From the NCBI GenBank assembly GCA_018417955.1, contig JACTVC010000014.1:1341457-1405456 (forward strand): a DNA stretch of 64,000 nt. The letters are read 5' to 3'. The notes under the pieces were generated by a model, which saw only the letters and a program-made list of their open reading frames with translations, was not told the DNA's origin and searched no databases. The DNA is from Laccaria trichodermophora (Eukaryota > Basidiomycota > Agaricomycetes > Agaricales > Hydnangiaceae). This document shows, one piece after another, positions 21,388 through 31,879 of the stretch (the stretch's first letter is position 1; the number at the start of each line of letters is the position of its first letter). Position numbers and translations under genes: made by a program.

Positions 21388-22375
21388 ATGTCGAACCAAG
21401 CTTCCTTCTCGTTAGTCGCAGCGTTTTCCACTAGCCCCTTCGGCGGGAACCCCGCAGCCGTCGTCTTTTTAGATCCAAAAAACACTCCAGAAAACACAAT
21501 GGCTGGGATCGCGAGGAACGTCAACCAGCCCATGACGGCGTTCATTTCGCCATCCCAGTTATCGGCAGAGAACGATACGACTGCGGGTTATGACATCCGA
21601 TACTTCGCAGCAAACGGCGTTGAAGTATCCCTCTGCGGACACGCGACACTGGCCAGCGCAAAGGTTCTCTTTTCTCAAACGGAGATGGCGTCGATAAGCA
21701 TGATTCAGTTTCATACGCCAACAGAGGGAGTTGTAGCGGCTAAGAAGGTCGACGGTGGGTTGGTCGAGATTGAGTTTCCTACAGGGACCACAACAGAGTT
21801 ATCTGAGGAACAAAAATCCAGAATAATTCCGTTGATCAACAAGGCTTTTGGACGGGAAGTTGCCATCAATTACCTGGGTGCCAGCGGACCTCCCTACGAG
21901 CATGGTGAGGTGATCACAAGGTGGATTTATCCTGTCGCTGAATTTATCATCACAGCGCTCCTGATTGAGCTGGATGAAAAAGAGAACCTTGCAGAATGTA
22001 AAGTGGATGCAGAAGCATTTGTCAGTTTGATGTCAGTGTTTCAGCGTAAACAAACTGACCTCTGCACAGCGCGACACTGGCTACATCATAAACACCGTCA
22101 CCACAGCGTCCTGGAGTGGAAATGAAACCTTTGTCTCTCGGATGTTTTCTCCAACAATGATTCCTGGTGGCGAGGACCCCGTTTGTGGCTCTGCGCACTG
22201 TGTATTGACCCCTTATTGGTACCAAAAGCAACGGATCGCATCCGGTCAGAGCATTAAGGCAAAGCAGGTCAGCGCTAGGGGTGGTGACTTGCTGTTGACT
22301 TGGGATGAGACTGCGAAATCCGTCAAGTTGGTAGGAGAGTCTATAGTTATCGGGGTGGGAGATTTGTATTTTTAG
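21388..22375 (+). CDS. PhzF-family isomerase-like protein (intact copy)
   Basis: Two exons, 21388-22020 and 22070-22375, give 312 residues, close to the family's usual ~300. The N-terminal half carries NPAAVVFLD, QPMTAFI and RYFAANGVEVSLCGHATLAS. The C-terminal half carries GYIINTV, GGEDPVCGSAHCVLTPYW and the closing GVGDLYF. These are the hallmark blocks of the PhzF/DAP-epimerase fold, in which an active-site Glu and the glycine-rich GHAT and GSAHC loops bind a small acid substrate. In fungi the substrate of these enzymes is mostly unknown. The 49-nt intron begins right after EAF and matches the intron kept in the broken copy upstream. Cytosolic. Confidence 0.9.
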
Positions 22376-22552
22376 ATTTGACACAACGCGGCCACGTGAT
22401 GCTACATTTTATCTTCTACCATCACGTCGCGACTGAATCAAGTGGCCTGCCGCGTTGACTTTGACATGCCACAGAGTTTGTGGCTTGACGGTGGCCCGCA
22501 CTTTGGCCCAACACGAGCGACGCCGCTTTGACTGGCCCATTGTTCAGCTATC

Positions 22553-22560
22553 TATATAAG
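22553..22560 (+). promoter_or_regulatory. TATA box of the kinase-like gene
   Basis: TATATAAG lies 65 bp upstream of the ATG at 22625, a good distance for a fungal core promoter. Confidence 0.5.
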
Positions 22561-22624
22561 CGACCTTGTTGCCCACTTTTCTAGCTCATCCCACTTTTCA
22601 GTTTTCTTTTTCCAAGCAATTTTT

Positions 22625-23347
22625 ATGGCTACCCTCAAACTTCGCTGGGATCGCTCTCATACCTATACTCTGTGGTCGTGGTCGGCCGGATCCGAACATA
22701 AGACTGCGGAAGTCGTCAAGCGCATCAGCTCGACCATCCACACTGCTCGCCTTGGCCTTCGCCTAGAGGCACCTTCCGAGGTCGTGATTATTAAGCTTGC
22801 CCGTGGACAAAGTGCTTTCGAAAAGCTTGCTCGGGAAGCTAATATCTACACAAACGAGCTGCGGCATATGCAGGGCACCGTCGTACCTAAATTCTACGGA
22901 CTTTACAAGGGGAAAGTCGACGGCATCGATTTAGGCTGTATGGTCCTCGAGTACTGCTCTGGTCTGCCAATATGGGACCCCCGAGAATTCAAGTGAGTCT
23001 CTTGTGGCCTTGCCCGCTGCCACACTGAGCTAACGTTTCCAAGCCGACAAGTTATGATTGCCTCGTGCAAGATTCATCAAGCTGGTTTGCTTCATGGGGA
23101 TCTAATGAATGGGCGACATATCATCAGAATGGGTACCAGCGTTCGCATCATCGATTTCTCCTCAGCTATTCGACACGCCTGCACCAACAGTGTCCCGACA
23201 CTACTGGGTCCGAGTTCCTCGAGCGATCGACCGGGACCCACCTGTTGCCCGGAGCTCGTCAATTTGGAAAGGACTTATGGGATCATGACCGATGCACCCA
23301 CCTATTCCGAAGCATCAATCGCCATGGCACGATTCTGGTGTTCATGA
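22625..23347 (+). CDS. Small protein-kinase-like protein
   Basis: Two exons, 22625-22992 and 23044-23347, give 223 residues. Visible kinase-like elements: VVIIKLARG (lysine strand), FEKLAREANIY (helix C glutamate), VLEYCSG (hinge), QAGLLHGDLMNGRHI (catalytic loop, HGD with a following N) and VRIIDFSSA, where DFS replaces the DFG loop. Compact HGDLxxxN kinases of this type are common in Agaricomycetes and their substrates are unknown. The domain after DFSSA is short, so the C-lobe is reduced compared with true Ser/Thr kinases; it may be a small-molecule kinase or inactive. Cytosolic. Confidence 0.75.
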
Positions 23348-24545
23348 ATCTTCAAGGACCCCTCATACAACGACTGTATTATCATCTACTTTACATGAGA
23401 CACATTTATCTGGAGCTTCGACGCATTTGTACTAGTATCAGCAACGCATTATGATTTCACGTTTTCAACGTAAGGTTGATAGGCCCGTTACGTAAGTCTC
23501 TTGAACGCTGTACTTAATACTGAGAATTTACGCGGATTCGGTCACGTGCCTTTGGGATTCCACCTCTTCTTTGTTTGCGTCCCCGCCCTGCAGCCAAACA
23601 GCCGCGCCTCGGGGTGCCCTCTCGTCGTCGTCGACGCTGCCCGCCCTCTTCCTGCCCTCTTACCTCGTCGACGAAGGGCGCGGCGTGCGGACCTGGTCTG
23701 CTCCTTGGTTTGGGAGCTTGAAACCGAGGAGACCCTGGGCTGGATTCTTCAATCTGCCCCCTTTTGTTTTTTTGTAGTTAAATAATAACATGTGTTGTAC
23801 TTCGACATCAATCAATCAATCAGAACAGGACGCGCGCCTCCTTTCCGCAATGTGCCCTCTTTCTTTTCATCCCCCTGCTTCCTCATGTTGTCGTTTCAGC
23901 CCTTTGGTGAGTCCGCCAACCTTGGTGAACTTGATTTGCCGCTTGAACGACAGCTAAATTAGCTGAATGCTGAACAGCTGCGGGGGGTGTTGGCGGCCGT
24001 CTCTGTAACTTTATGGGATCAAACCTGGGCCCAAGTTACAGAGCTGTTCGTCAACATCGCCCTTATTCCCTGGATGCATGTGCTGCTTTTTGAAATCATG
24101 ATTTAGATTTGATCTGAATCTCATTCTTCCATAAATAATGATCAAGCTTGACACAAAAGCTGGATGAGCTGATTATTTTATGATACAGATTGTAGTCGAG
24201 CAAGGGATGGATAGTAGATACAACGTTATTAATGGGAAACCAACCTACCGTAAGTGTTTAAAAATCGAAATATATGTGTACGCTGACCATTGTCTGAATC
24301 TGTGAAGATGCTCGATAATGCCACTTGAATCAAGTAGATGGCGTGGGGCTGCTGCTTGAGCGCTCCTCGTATGTCCCGTTCTTGCTGCAGCGTCGCCGGC
24401 CATGCCTGCCGCGGATGGCATCAACCAGTGCAGCAACACTCTTTATGGCGACTGGGTATGCCGATAGGAACGACTCATCATCCCGACCAAACCTGGCATG
24501 GCGAGGAGGTGAGTATGGGCATACTGTGGACAAACGACTGCTTGA
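23348..24545. other. Intergenic region with inverted repeat
   Basis: About 1.2 kb without a supported gene, between the kinase-like gene and the end of the recombinase gene. It includes a GC-rich patch (23570-23730) and the hairpin-like inverted repeat at 24001-24043. Confidence 0.5.
24001..24043. repeat. Perfect 11-bp inverted repeat with 21-nt loop
   Basis: CTCTGTAACTT (24001-24011) and AAGTTACAGAG (24033-24043) are exact complements. Similarity continues weakly outward for some 15 more bases (GGTGTTGGCG versus CGTCAACATCGCC). It may be the end of a small mobile element. Confidence 0.6.
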
Positions 24546-26627
24546 TCACCTTGTGTACTCCTTAGCAATCGTCTCCCTCTCCCCTCTTTTAGTACCATGA
24601 ATCAATCGCATTCTTCCCGTGTACCAACTGGAAGGCCAATCCTTCAAGGGAGGAACACCTTGTGATGGAACACCCTCGTCCCACTGCTCGACCGCTTGTC
24701 GCCAAGCTTGCGGCCCTCTGCGGAGGTTTGGGATCAGGGCTCCCATGATTGGATATGGTGCAGGACGTTCCTTTGCGCGGGGGTGCTTCTTTGCATAAGA
24801 ACTTGAAGACGATACAGGTGCGTCATTCTCGTTAGAGTTGTTGTTCAATGGCCGCGGCCTCATTGGTTCTGCTTGTACCGCAGTCTCACATGCGCGAGGA
24901 GCCGTGACTTGTCCATGTTCTGATGCGCAGCATTCTGGGGATGGTGCAGTAAGCGGCGAGTGGGCTTTGATCGCATTCAGCAGTGCCTCGCCCATGAGAT
25001 TCATGTCGCCCAGAGTTACGTGCCGAGTAAGTTGGTGTTCACCCATGAAACTCTGCTCTGTATCCAACCGTGTGGGACACAGCGCGTCGCAATAGCTCTT
25101 TTCATAGCTTTGAAGAGAGTCAATGAGGTATTTCATTAGAGTATCAACCTAGGAAATTCTGACATTTAGCCTTTAAACTGTAGCGGCGTACGCCAATAAT
25201 TCTATGGCTCACCTGCTCGCCCTCAGCCCACCCGCCCCACCACCGAATGATTGTCAGGGACCACCGCTTCCCAACTGGTGCATGAACAAACCTATATTGT
25301 GCTCCGCCACGCCTGAGACAGTGAGTTGTGAAGTTTTTTGCCAGGCCTGCGCCCTGACAGAATTCCGTAAGGAGGCACTGCACCTGGTCATGGGAAAGTG
25401 CTTTCTTTGGATGGAGGATGCCATTCGGTGCGATGTAAGGGAAGACATAATCATCGTCTTCAACCGTTCGCCCGATCTTGTGTTCAAGATGGGCTACCCA
25501 CACAGGAAGTCGAGAAAACATGTCGAGCTCACTCAAGTCCTGCTTGTAGATATGGTACGTGTTGCCTTTCATAGTTGTAGATGAGACTTGGCTTATGATT
25601 TGTTTGGATTTGTAGAAATGGCTCACTCTCAAGAGGGCCGTCCCATCCTTGCTTGTTCTGCCAGCCCTTTCGGTTTTCAAGGAACACGGAGAAGAAGGGA
25701 TGAGACAAAGGTGCAGGGCCATTACAGCCAAAGATGATGTCTCGGAACTGGAGATTGCACAACTCAAAGTTCCTAGTGAAATCACATCGGTAAGGCTATA
25801 TATTACAAAGTCAATGCGATAGAAACTTACCGGGTCCATAGAGTATACCCGCTACACAAGAAAGCCTCCATCTCAAGATGCTTGGCCACCAATCTTGCAC
25901 GGTCATGGTCATCAAGGGAAGTGTCAACCTTCATTTCTGCACGTCGCTTTTCAGACCACTCCATCACAGCTCGGAGCTCCTCGATTTTCATTGCCTCAGC
26001 ATGGTGGCGTCCGGCAGCGGCACCCTTTACGCCGCTTTTATTTTTGATTACCTTTATCAAGCTTTGCACGACTGGTGCTCGCGCCGGGCACCCTGTTAGC
26101 TTCTTATTTTCTTCATCATATACATAATCACCAGAATACTTGGTCCCATCCCTGGCTCCCAGTTATCTTTGCAATGTAAGAGCAGGTTGGAGTATGGACA
26201 CGTACCAATGGTCCCACAAATCACAAAACGCGCCATGAATTCCCCATGCTGTGCTCAGACCAAGGTCCTCTGTGCAGCACTTTTGGACCAGGAAGTACTC
26301 GAGAGCCGTGGCGGAGAGCTCGTTTGGGGGGCCATCAAATGCGCGCGCAAGTATGTCAAGGTCGATTTCATCATCATTTGAACCATTTAACATGGGCTCG
26401 CCTGACTCCCTCTCCCTCCTCTTTTCCTCAACAACATCCGCAAGAAACTGTCGTCCGGCCTTGACATATCCTTGATATTTTCGGCGTGTACGTGCGGGGC
26501 GGCCATAAGTATCTCGATTGACTGCACTCTGTTTCTGAAGCGTCTCGAGCTTTGCTGCCGCAACTTTTGTCTTTTTCTTTCCTGGTGCTTTGTTCTTCTT
26601 GCCAGTTGTACTTGGTTGTCTTGCCAT
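24546..26627 (-). CDS. Tyrosine recombinase (Crypton-like) with GCR1_C-like tail
   Basis: Five exons, 26627-26206, 26151-25831, 25772-25627, 25565-25213 and 25148-24546, give 614 residues. A basic N-terminus is followed by a helical region with WDHWDGTKYSGDYVYD and GCPARAP. The catalytic block is HCLRRGGAQYRF (HxxR), IRWWGGWAEGEQVDTL and MKYLIDSLQSYE, which holds a candidate nucleophile Tyr; the R-HxxR-W-Y order is that of tyrosine recombinases. After a Ser/Asn-rich linker, the last ~60 residues (AWRQAVEQWDEG, PPLKDWPSSWYTGRMR, KRGERETIAKEY) resemble the GCR1_C DNA-binding domain. This pairing is known from Crypton transposons and from domesticated relatives. All exons join in phase with no internal stop, so the gene looks intact. 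Confidence 0.82.
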
Positions 26628-26884
26628 GTAGCTCTAGATGGTGTTCTGAGAATAAGAGAGGTCCGTTGCAAGTATTGCGTTTCAGTATAACGGAGGCATT
26701 TATTTAAATTGTGGACCTACAACTTTACCATCATTCCCTCATTTCGAGCAGGACAGAGCCGAAAATGGATACTAGATGATTTTTGAAGCACGTACACAGT
26801 ACTAGAAATACAAGGTAGCTAGAATCAATACATGAGATAAAAAATACACTAATGGGAAGCAACAATCCCGAAGCAAATTATGTG

Positions 26885-28977
26885 CTAGAGTGTATCATCC
26901 ATCATTGTAAGGTCAATGAAAGATGGACCTCTAGTTGATGTGTCGATGTCAGGACCATGGGCAGAAGTATCACCCGTTAGATCGAAAAAACCAAGAAATA
27001 CTCGGGGGCGATCAAATGAGGTTGGTGAGGGTGTGGAATTGGTGTAGCTGGTTTCAGGCGGCAAATTGGAGACAGCGAGGCCCATTGGAGGGATGCTGTG
27101 TTGCGGTGTTGGAGGGCTGATGTGGCTCGGCCCTGCTGCAGATGTGTTGGCCACTGCTACGAGGTCCACGCGCTCGAGGAAAGTTGGTGTTTGGTGAGAC
27201 GATGTCGCCGGAGGACTTTCTTGGAGAATCTGGGTTAATAAAATCAATTAGGTTTGTTGCAAGAAGGAACGTCATGATGACTTACAGGAGATGGTGAAGC
27301 TGAGAGCTCAACGCGCTTGAGTGATTTCTTTGGTAACGTTGGAAGGCGATGGTCCACGATCGAAGCCGGAACCTTAATAGAGATGTGACCAGTGTGTCGG
27401 GGAGCTGGTTCACCAATGCCCGACGCCGCAGAAGCGAGGAGTGAGTGGAGGGTGACATCAACACTATAGACCTTAATGCTGGTCGCAAGTAGTCGTCCGG
27501 GTCTAGCGTTTGTGATCCTAAGAAAGGAACACATTCCCGGTGGATTATCAAAGACAATCCCATCTTCTATGTGTTGGCGGAGCACCTCGTACTCGTCCAC
27601 TGGCTAAAAAAACACTTGTAAGCTGAATTGGTCAGTTTGGGGATGGGACCCACCTCCATCAGTCGGCGAACACAGATACCATCCCAAATTCGAGTGCGGA
27701 ATTTTTTACTAATGGTGTCAGACGTACGCCACCTGAAGTACTGCTTGCAGAGCCGTGCAATTCGCGGTAAGTCGGGCACACGTGGAACCCATGACTGGCT
27801 TGCATTGGGTGGTCCGCCGAGGGATCTTGATGTTAGGGGCACAGCATACTTCATAAGAACACCTATTTGTGGAAAAGTGTCGACTGCTACAGCAACAGCC
27901 AACTTCCCAATCTTCAACAACTCAGCATGGAGATCAGCCCGCCACCCAACCATAAATGAAACGAGATCATCTCGTGAAAGTGACTGAGCGGCGTTGAGCA
28001 AGCTATCGCCGAGCCCAGTTCCCATTAGTTTTTGTGCGGTAACCTTCCCGCAACCTTTGAGGCCAACCTGGTTAAACAATGTCAAGCAGATACTTCAGCT
28101 TCATTGGTTCACGTACACTGTCATAGTCGCCCCCACATAGCAAGGCGTACAACACCATATCACCCTGAGTGAGGGATACGGAAGGGGTAGAGTGGATCGC
28201 GGTGGACGTGTAGATCTTGATTGTATCGCCATCCCATTTGATCTTTTCTCCCTTGAGGTGAGGTCTGCCGATATGTGTGAGCATCCTTTAGCTGAATATC
28301 AATGGAAAAGAACCTACTTGCGAATGACCACCTGCGCGCCAAACACGAGCGCATCTCCATCTTCTGTCATCACAGCATCCAGGATGCCAATGCTGTTGAG
28401 ATATGCAAGCTCCGCCTCTGCCTCTCCCGGAGCCTATTGATCTTTTTGTTTAGTTGATACACTCCACCCTATGAAAAGACATAAATACCCGGTGAGTTCC
28501 AAACCCAAAGGCATCTGCTATCTCTTTAGTTGGATCCTCAGCCCAGTGCTCAGTGGTCAAGACATTGACACCTCGTTTTCGAGACGGTCGGCCAGGCCCA
28601 TCAAACACCAAAACGATGGTGAACGGTAAACGGAGCAGTCGGCACATTTTCTCAAAGAGCGTGCGCAGCTCAGGGTTCATGCCTCGTTGATACTGGCGAC
28701 CGCCTTTAGCATGAGCAAACTGGGCCTCGTTGAGCCAGATACTTTAAATGATAACATGAGCAAAGAAAAAAGCGAGAGGGGCAGTCAAGGTACCTTGCAT
28801 CAATGCCCACAACGATCGTGCGGGTACCATGTCGGTTGGTTTCAAAACCTTCAGCAACTGCTAATTGCAGCAACGAACGAAGCTTTGCCGCTGCGTCAAC
28901 AAGCTGTCAAGGTTGGTCAAAGCACCACCCACAAGAAAGGATGAGACAAATACCTTCCACAGCGATGCAACGCCCAT
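26885..28977 (-). CDS. XPG/Rad2-family structure-specific nuclease (GEN1-like)
   Basis: Eight exons, 28977-28954, 28903-28794, 28741-28489, 28433-28318, 28264-28117, 28067-27654, 27603-27286 and 27229-26885, give 575 residues. The start MGVASLWK, then VVGIDASIW (first metal-binding Asp), LVFDGPGRPSRKR, APGEAEAELAYL and VMTEDGDALVFGA (XPG-I acidic residues), and GGDYDSVGLKGCGK (helix-hairpin-helix) are all present. All expected acidic residues are kept, so the nuclease is probably active. The N-region is in the place typical of flap/Holliday-junction nucleases. The C-terminal 200 residues are Pro/Ser/Thr-rich and disordered. Agarics carry many such PIN-like XPG proteins. It lies 258 bp upstream of the tyrosine recombinase on the same strand. 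Confidence 0.88.
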
Positions 28978-29624
28978 GGTTGTCCTTGTCAGAGTTTGTG
29001 AGACACCAATGACGAGCCCCATCCATAGTAAACAAAGTTCAACATCCAGCTACAGCAATGGACGAAGGTCCTTTGCGTTGCGTTGGGTCATCCGGGCAGA
29101 TTGATTTTGCCACGTCAATGAGTAGTTGTTGATTAGGCGGCTATTCGGAGGACGACATGAGTGAATCTAGCCCACAATTTTTTTGAATCAGATTGACTGG
29201 AATGGGTCGTCAAAAAAGGGCTCACCAAGAAAACTACCTTCGCAGCAGATATATGCGGGAGGGAATGTGAGAGGTTGACTGAAGTGATAACGTTGGATGT
29301 TGAACGTTGAACATCCAACATTGAGTGTGCGTGTCGTTGATGGGAGCACATGCACGTGCACACCAAATAGAAGCAACGCGTCGCGTCGCGCCTGTTTTTA
29401 TAATTTCTGGTGAAGTGGACCATATATTAGCCATTGTAGTCCCTATGCCCCTAAATGGTATACATACATTTTTCAAGGCTTTGCTCGTCTGAAGGGGGAT
29501 CCCAATCGTCTGTATCATTAATACAGAGGCACACAGAAATCAGCACACTCTGGAAACCAACAGGAAATAGGTATTGAAGGTGGGTAAGTAGTGGTAAGAA
29601 GCTGTAAGAACTTACACATCCAGA

Positions 29625-29745
29625 ATTTACGGTAAATCAGGTTCAATTTACAGAGATTTACAGTGAGCTGGTGCGGTCTAGGAGCCGAATGGTTGAAATT
29701 ACAGCGAGCTGGACCCTGGTGATTGATTTACAGATTTACGGCGAC
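29625..29745. repeat. Cluster of TTTACAG/TTTACGG subterminal-type motifs
   Basis: At least five copies of TTTACAG or TTTACGG occur within about 120 bp, two of them in the extended forms GATTTACAGTGAGCTGG and AAATTACAGCGAGCTGG. The word CAGAATTTACGGTA appears to recur at 31018-31031 (here preceded by C, there by A). Such short repeated words are typical of the subterminal regions of DNA transposons. Confidence 0.5.
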
Positions 29746-30249
29746 CAATCCTTTGGCCAAGCATTCCCTAGCATTCCGTCCCTGTAAAATCTGAAGTCCA
29801 TCATAGATCTGGTCATCTCCCTGACCATGCCCGTTCAGGAGCTTGGCACTCCCTTCTTTCAGAGGCTCTCAAAAAAACAATGCCAGATTATTCAATTTAT
29901 TGAGATACATAAGCTGCTTCTACTCGACGTATGGATTTGGTATGGATGTACCCCGACAGCAAAAAAAACCAAAGGCATCACACCCTGTACAATCAGAAAG
30001 TACACAAGTAGAACGCCGGAACGCAGCGTACGGCCTTGATGTATGATCGCCGTCAGTGGTGCGTACAGCGTCGTCAAAATCTCCGAAACAGTGCACAAGT
30101 CGCGAGTCGACGACGCTAACGTGGGGGGTGGTAATGTTAGCATGCGGTCGAGATGATTTCAAGCGCAGTGACGGGAGCATGTAGTAATCTCCATATCTGA
30201 ATTTCACAACTATAAGCACTCATCCGAAGAAATAATAATGACACTTACT

Positions 30250-30900
30250 GTTACGTCGGCAAGGCGACAAAGGACAGATAGGCCGAATCTACAGAGTCAA
30301 CGTGGGTCGCAAGAGAATGCTTAGTGAAGTGTGCGGTGCAGCTGCAAAAAGAGGGGGAGCATCGCTGACGCAGGAGCTGGAATGGAAACGCGTAGAGGAA
30401 GGCGGGGCGTGAGAATGCATAAATTACAATATGCGTGATAGTCCGTGTTGTAGGTGAATGCAGTGTGTAACCAGGGAAGAATCGAACTGGTGAGGTACCG
30501 TCTGAGTAGGGAGTTTCAAAGTAGATGTTGTTATCGAGGATTCTCTTGACACTCAGACGGCTGTGCGTTGTTGGAGGCGGAGAGTGTCAATGAACGCGTG
30601 TACGTTTGAGGTAGAGTGGAGGACGACGGTTTGGGGGAAGTAGGGCATCGTTACCGCCTCACGGCGTATGAGATGGAGGCGAGGTATGCCATATTTTGTG
30701 GATTTGGATGGTGGCGGCTTTGGCTTCTCCGTAGTCGTAGCGTCTTGATGCCCTCGGTTAACTGGGCGGGGCCTGGAAGGCGAGTTCAAGGCGGTGGAGG
30801 CTGATGCAGGTGTGTTCGCAGTGAAAATGGGTAAGGGTGTGAAATGGTGGGCGAGTGGGAAATGTGCAGGCGGCGACGAGTGTACGGGTAGGGTGTTGGT
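30250..30900 (-). CDS. Weak coding candidate, unidentified
   Basis: On the minus strand a Pro/Thr/Ser-rich frame ends with VLHSTSNVHAFIDTL and RLQQRTAV at about 30553. A second frame then stays open for some 100 codons (about 30555-30250; ILDNNIYFETPYSDGTSP, ending SFVALPT). Together they could be one gene with an unrecognised intron or a frameshift near 30555. No family is recognised, and no convincing start was found. Confidence 0.2.
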
Positions 30901-31879
30901 AGCTAAACCGCAGCGAGCGCAGACGAGTGGTTAGTTTACGACCCTATGGGATAATGGGTGATGGACCCAAGATGGGCCGTCAGGGACGTCGAGCGAAGAA
31001 TCCGGCGGAAGGCGATTTTACAGAATTTACGGTACCCCCGTAAATTGGTACGGATAAAGTGACTTACCACACCATGAGTGCAAAGCTGCTCTTTTCTACA
31101 ATTGAAGTTACCAGCCAGGCTTTCTATCGCTCCTCGCTCTCGTATGCTATAGTCAACCTCAAGCCCATCGTTCCTGGACGTAAGACTATCGATGAAAAGA
31201 ACCCACAATATAACTCGCATTAACATACTCTCCAACTCAGATGTCCTTGTTGTCCCGAACCGACCAGTTCCGCGCCTGTCCGACTTAGATGGTTCTCAAT
31301 ATCACACCATCTATCTAAGTGGCCTGCTCAATGACATCACTCAGACCATGAACTAAGTGCTCTCATGCGCTCAATTCAATATGTCGGAAACGTAATACAA
31401 CGGGCATATGGCGCTGACGGGCTCACCGTCGCCTGCCAGGTTTCTCTATTCCCTGGGCCTGCCATTGGTATTACTGAACTAGAAAAAATAGGATGGAAAG
31501 GCTGCAGGGCAAACTGTTCCCCATGTCCACTTTCACCTCCTTCCTCGCAAGTTTCAAGGCGATCGCTTCGCCAGCGATAAGGATGCGGTATATCCCGCTC
31601 TAGAGCATCAGGAAGGTTCTTTGCTTTCAGACATCCATGAAAGCAAAAAGCCGTTGCCGCTGAAGGTAGACGCAGACGATGATAGAGCTCCAAGGACAAT
31701 GGAGGAGATGGTGAATGAAGCGAACTGGCTTCGAGGCTTTTTTGTGGAACAAGAAGAGTCGACGGGTTGATATATGAAAGATGGAGTCAATATCAAAGGG
31801 CCCCATCTCTGCGATGTATATTGCAGGTCACACAATATCTCTTGACTTCTTAGGATTTTGCGTCTCTGAGCCTGACGAG

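Larger units (their letters stand above)
28978..31879. other. Repeat-rich gene-poor stretch
   Basis: About 2.9 kb with no confident gene. It holds a short inverted repeat near 29290-29325 (TTGGATGTT...AACATCCAA), a cluster of TTTACRG words at 29625-29745, a related motif at 31015-31045, and a weak coding candidate on the minus strand (30250-30900). Confidence 0.5.

Noticed and set aside
23571..23785. GC-rich plus-strand frames after the kinase-like gene
   Set aside because: Two overlapping frames with Pro/Arg-rich, low-information sequence and no start or splice context; probably non-coding.
29280..29330. Short inverted repeat TTGGATGTT...AACATCCAA as a CRISPR or origin signal
   Set aside because: A single isolated pair in a nuclear fungal genome; no spacing or repetition supports either idea.
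30470..30510. Possible tRNA 3' end (complement AGTTCGATTC)
   Set aside because: No matching stems and no anticodon arm.
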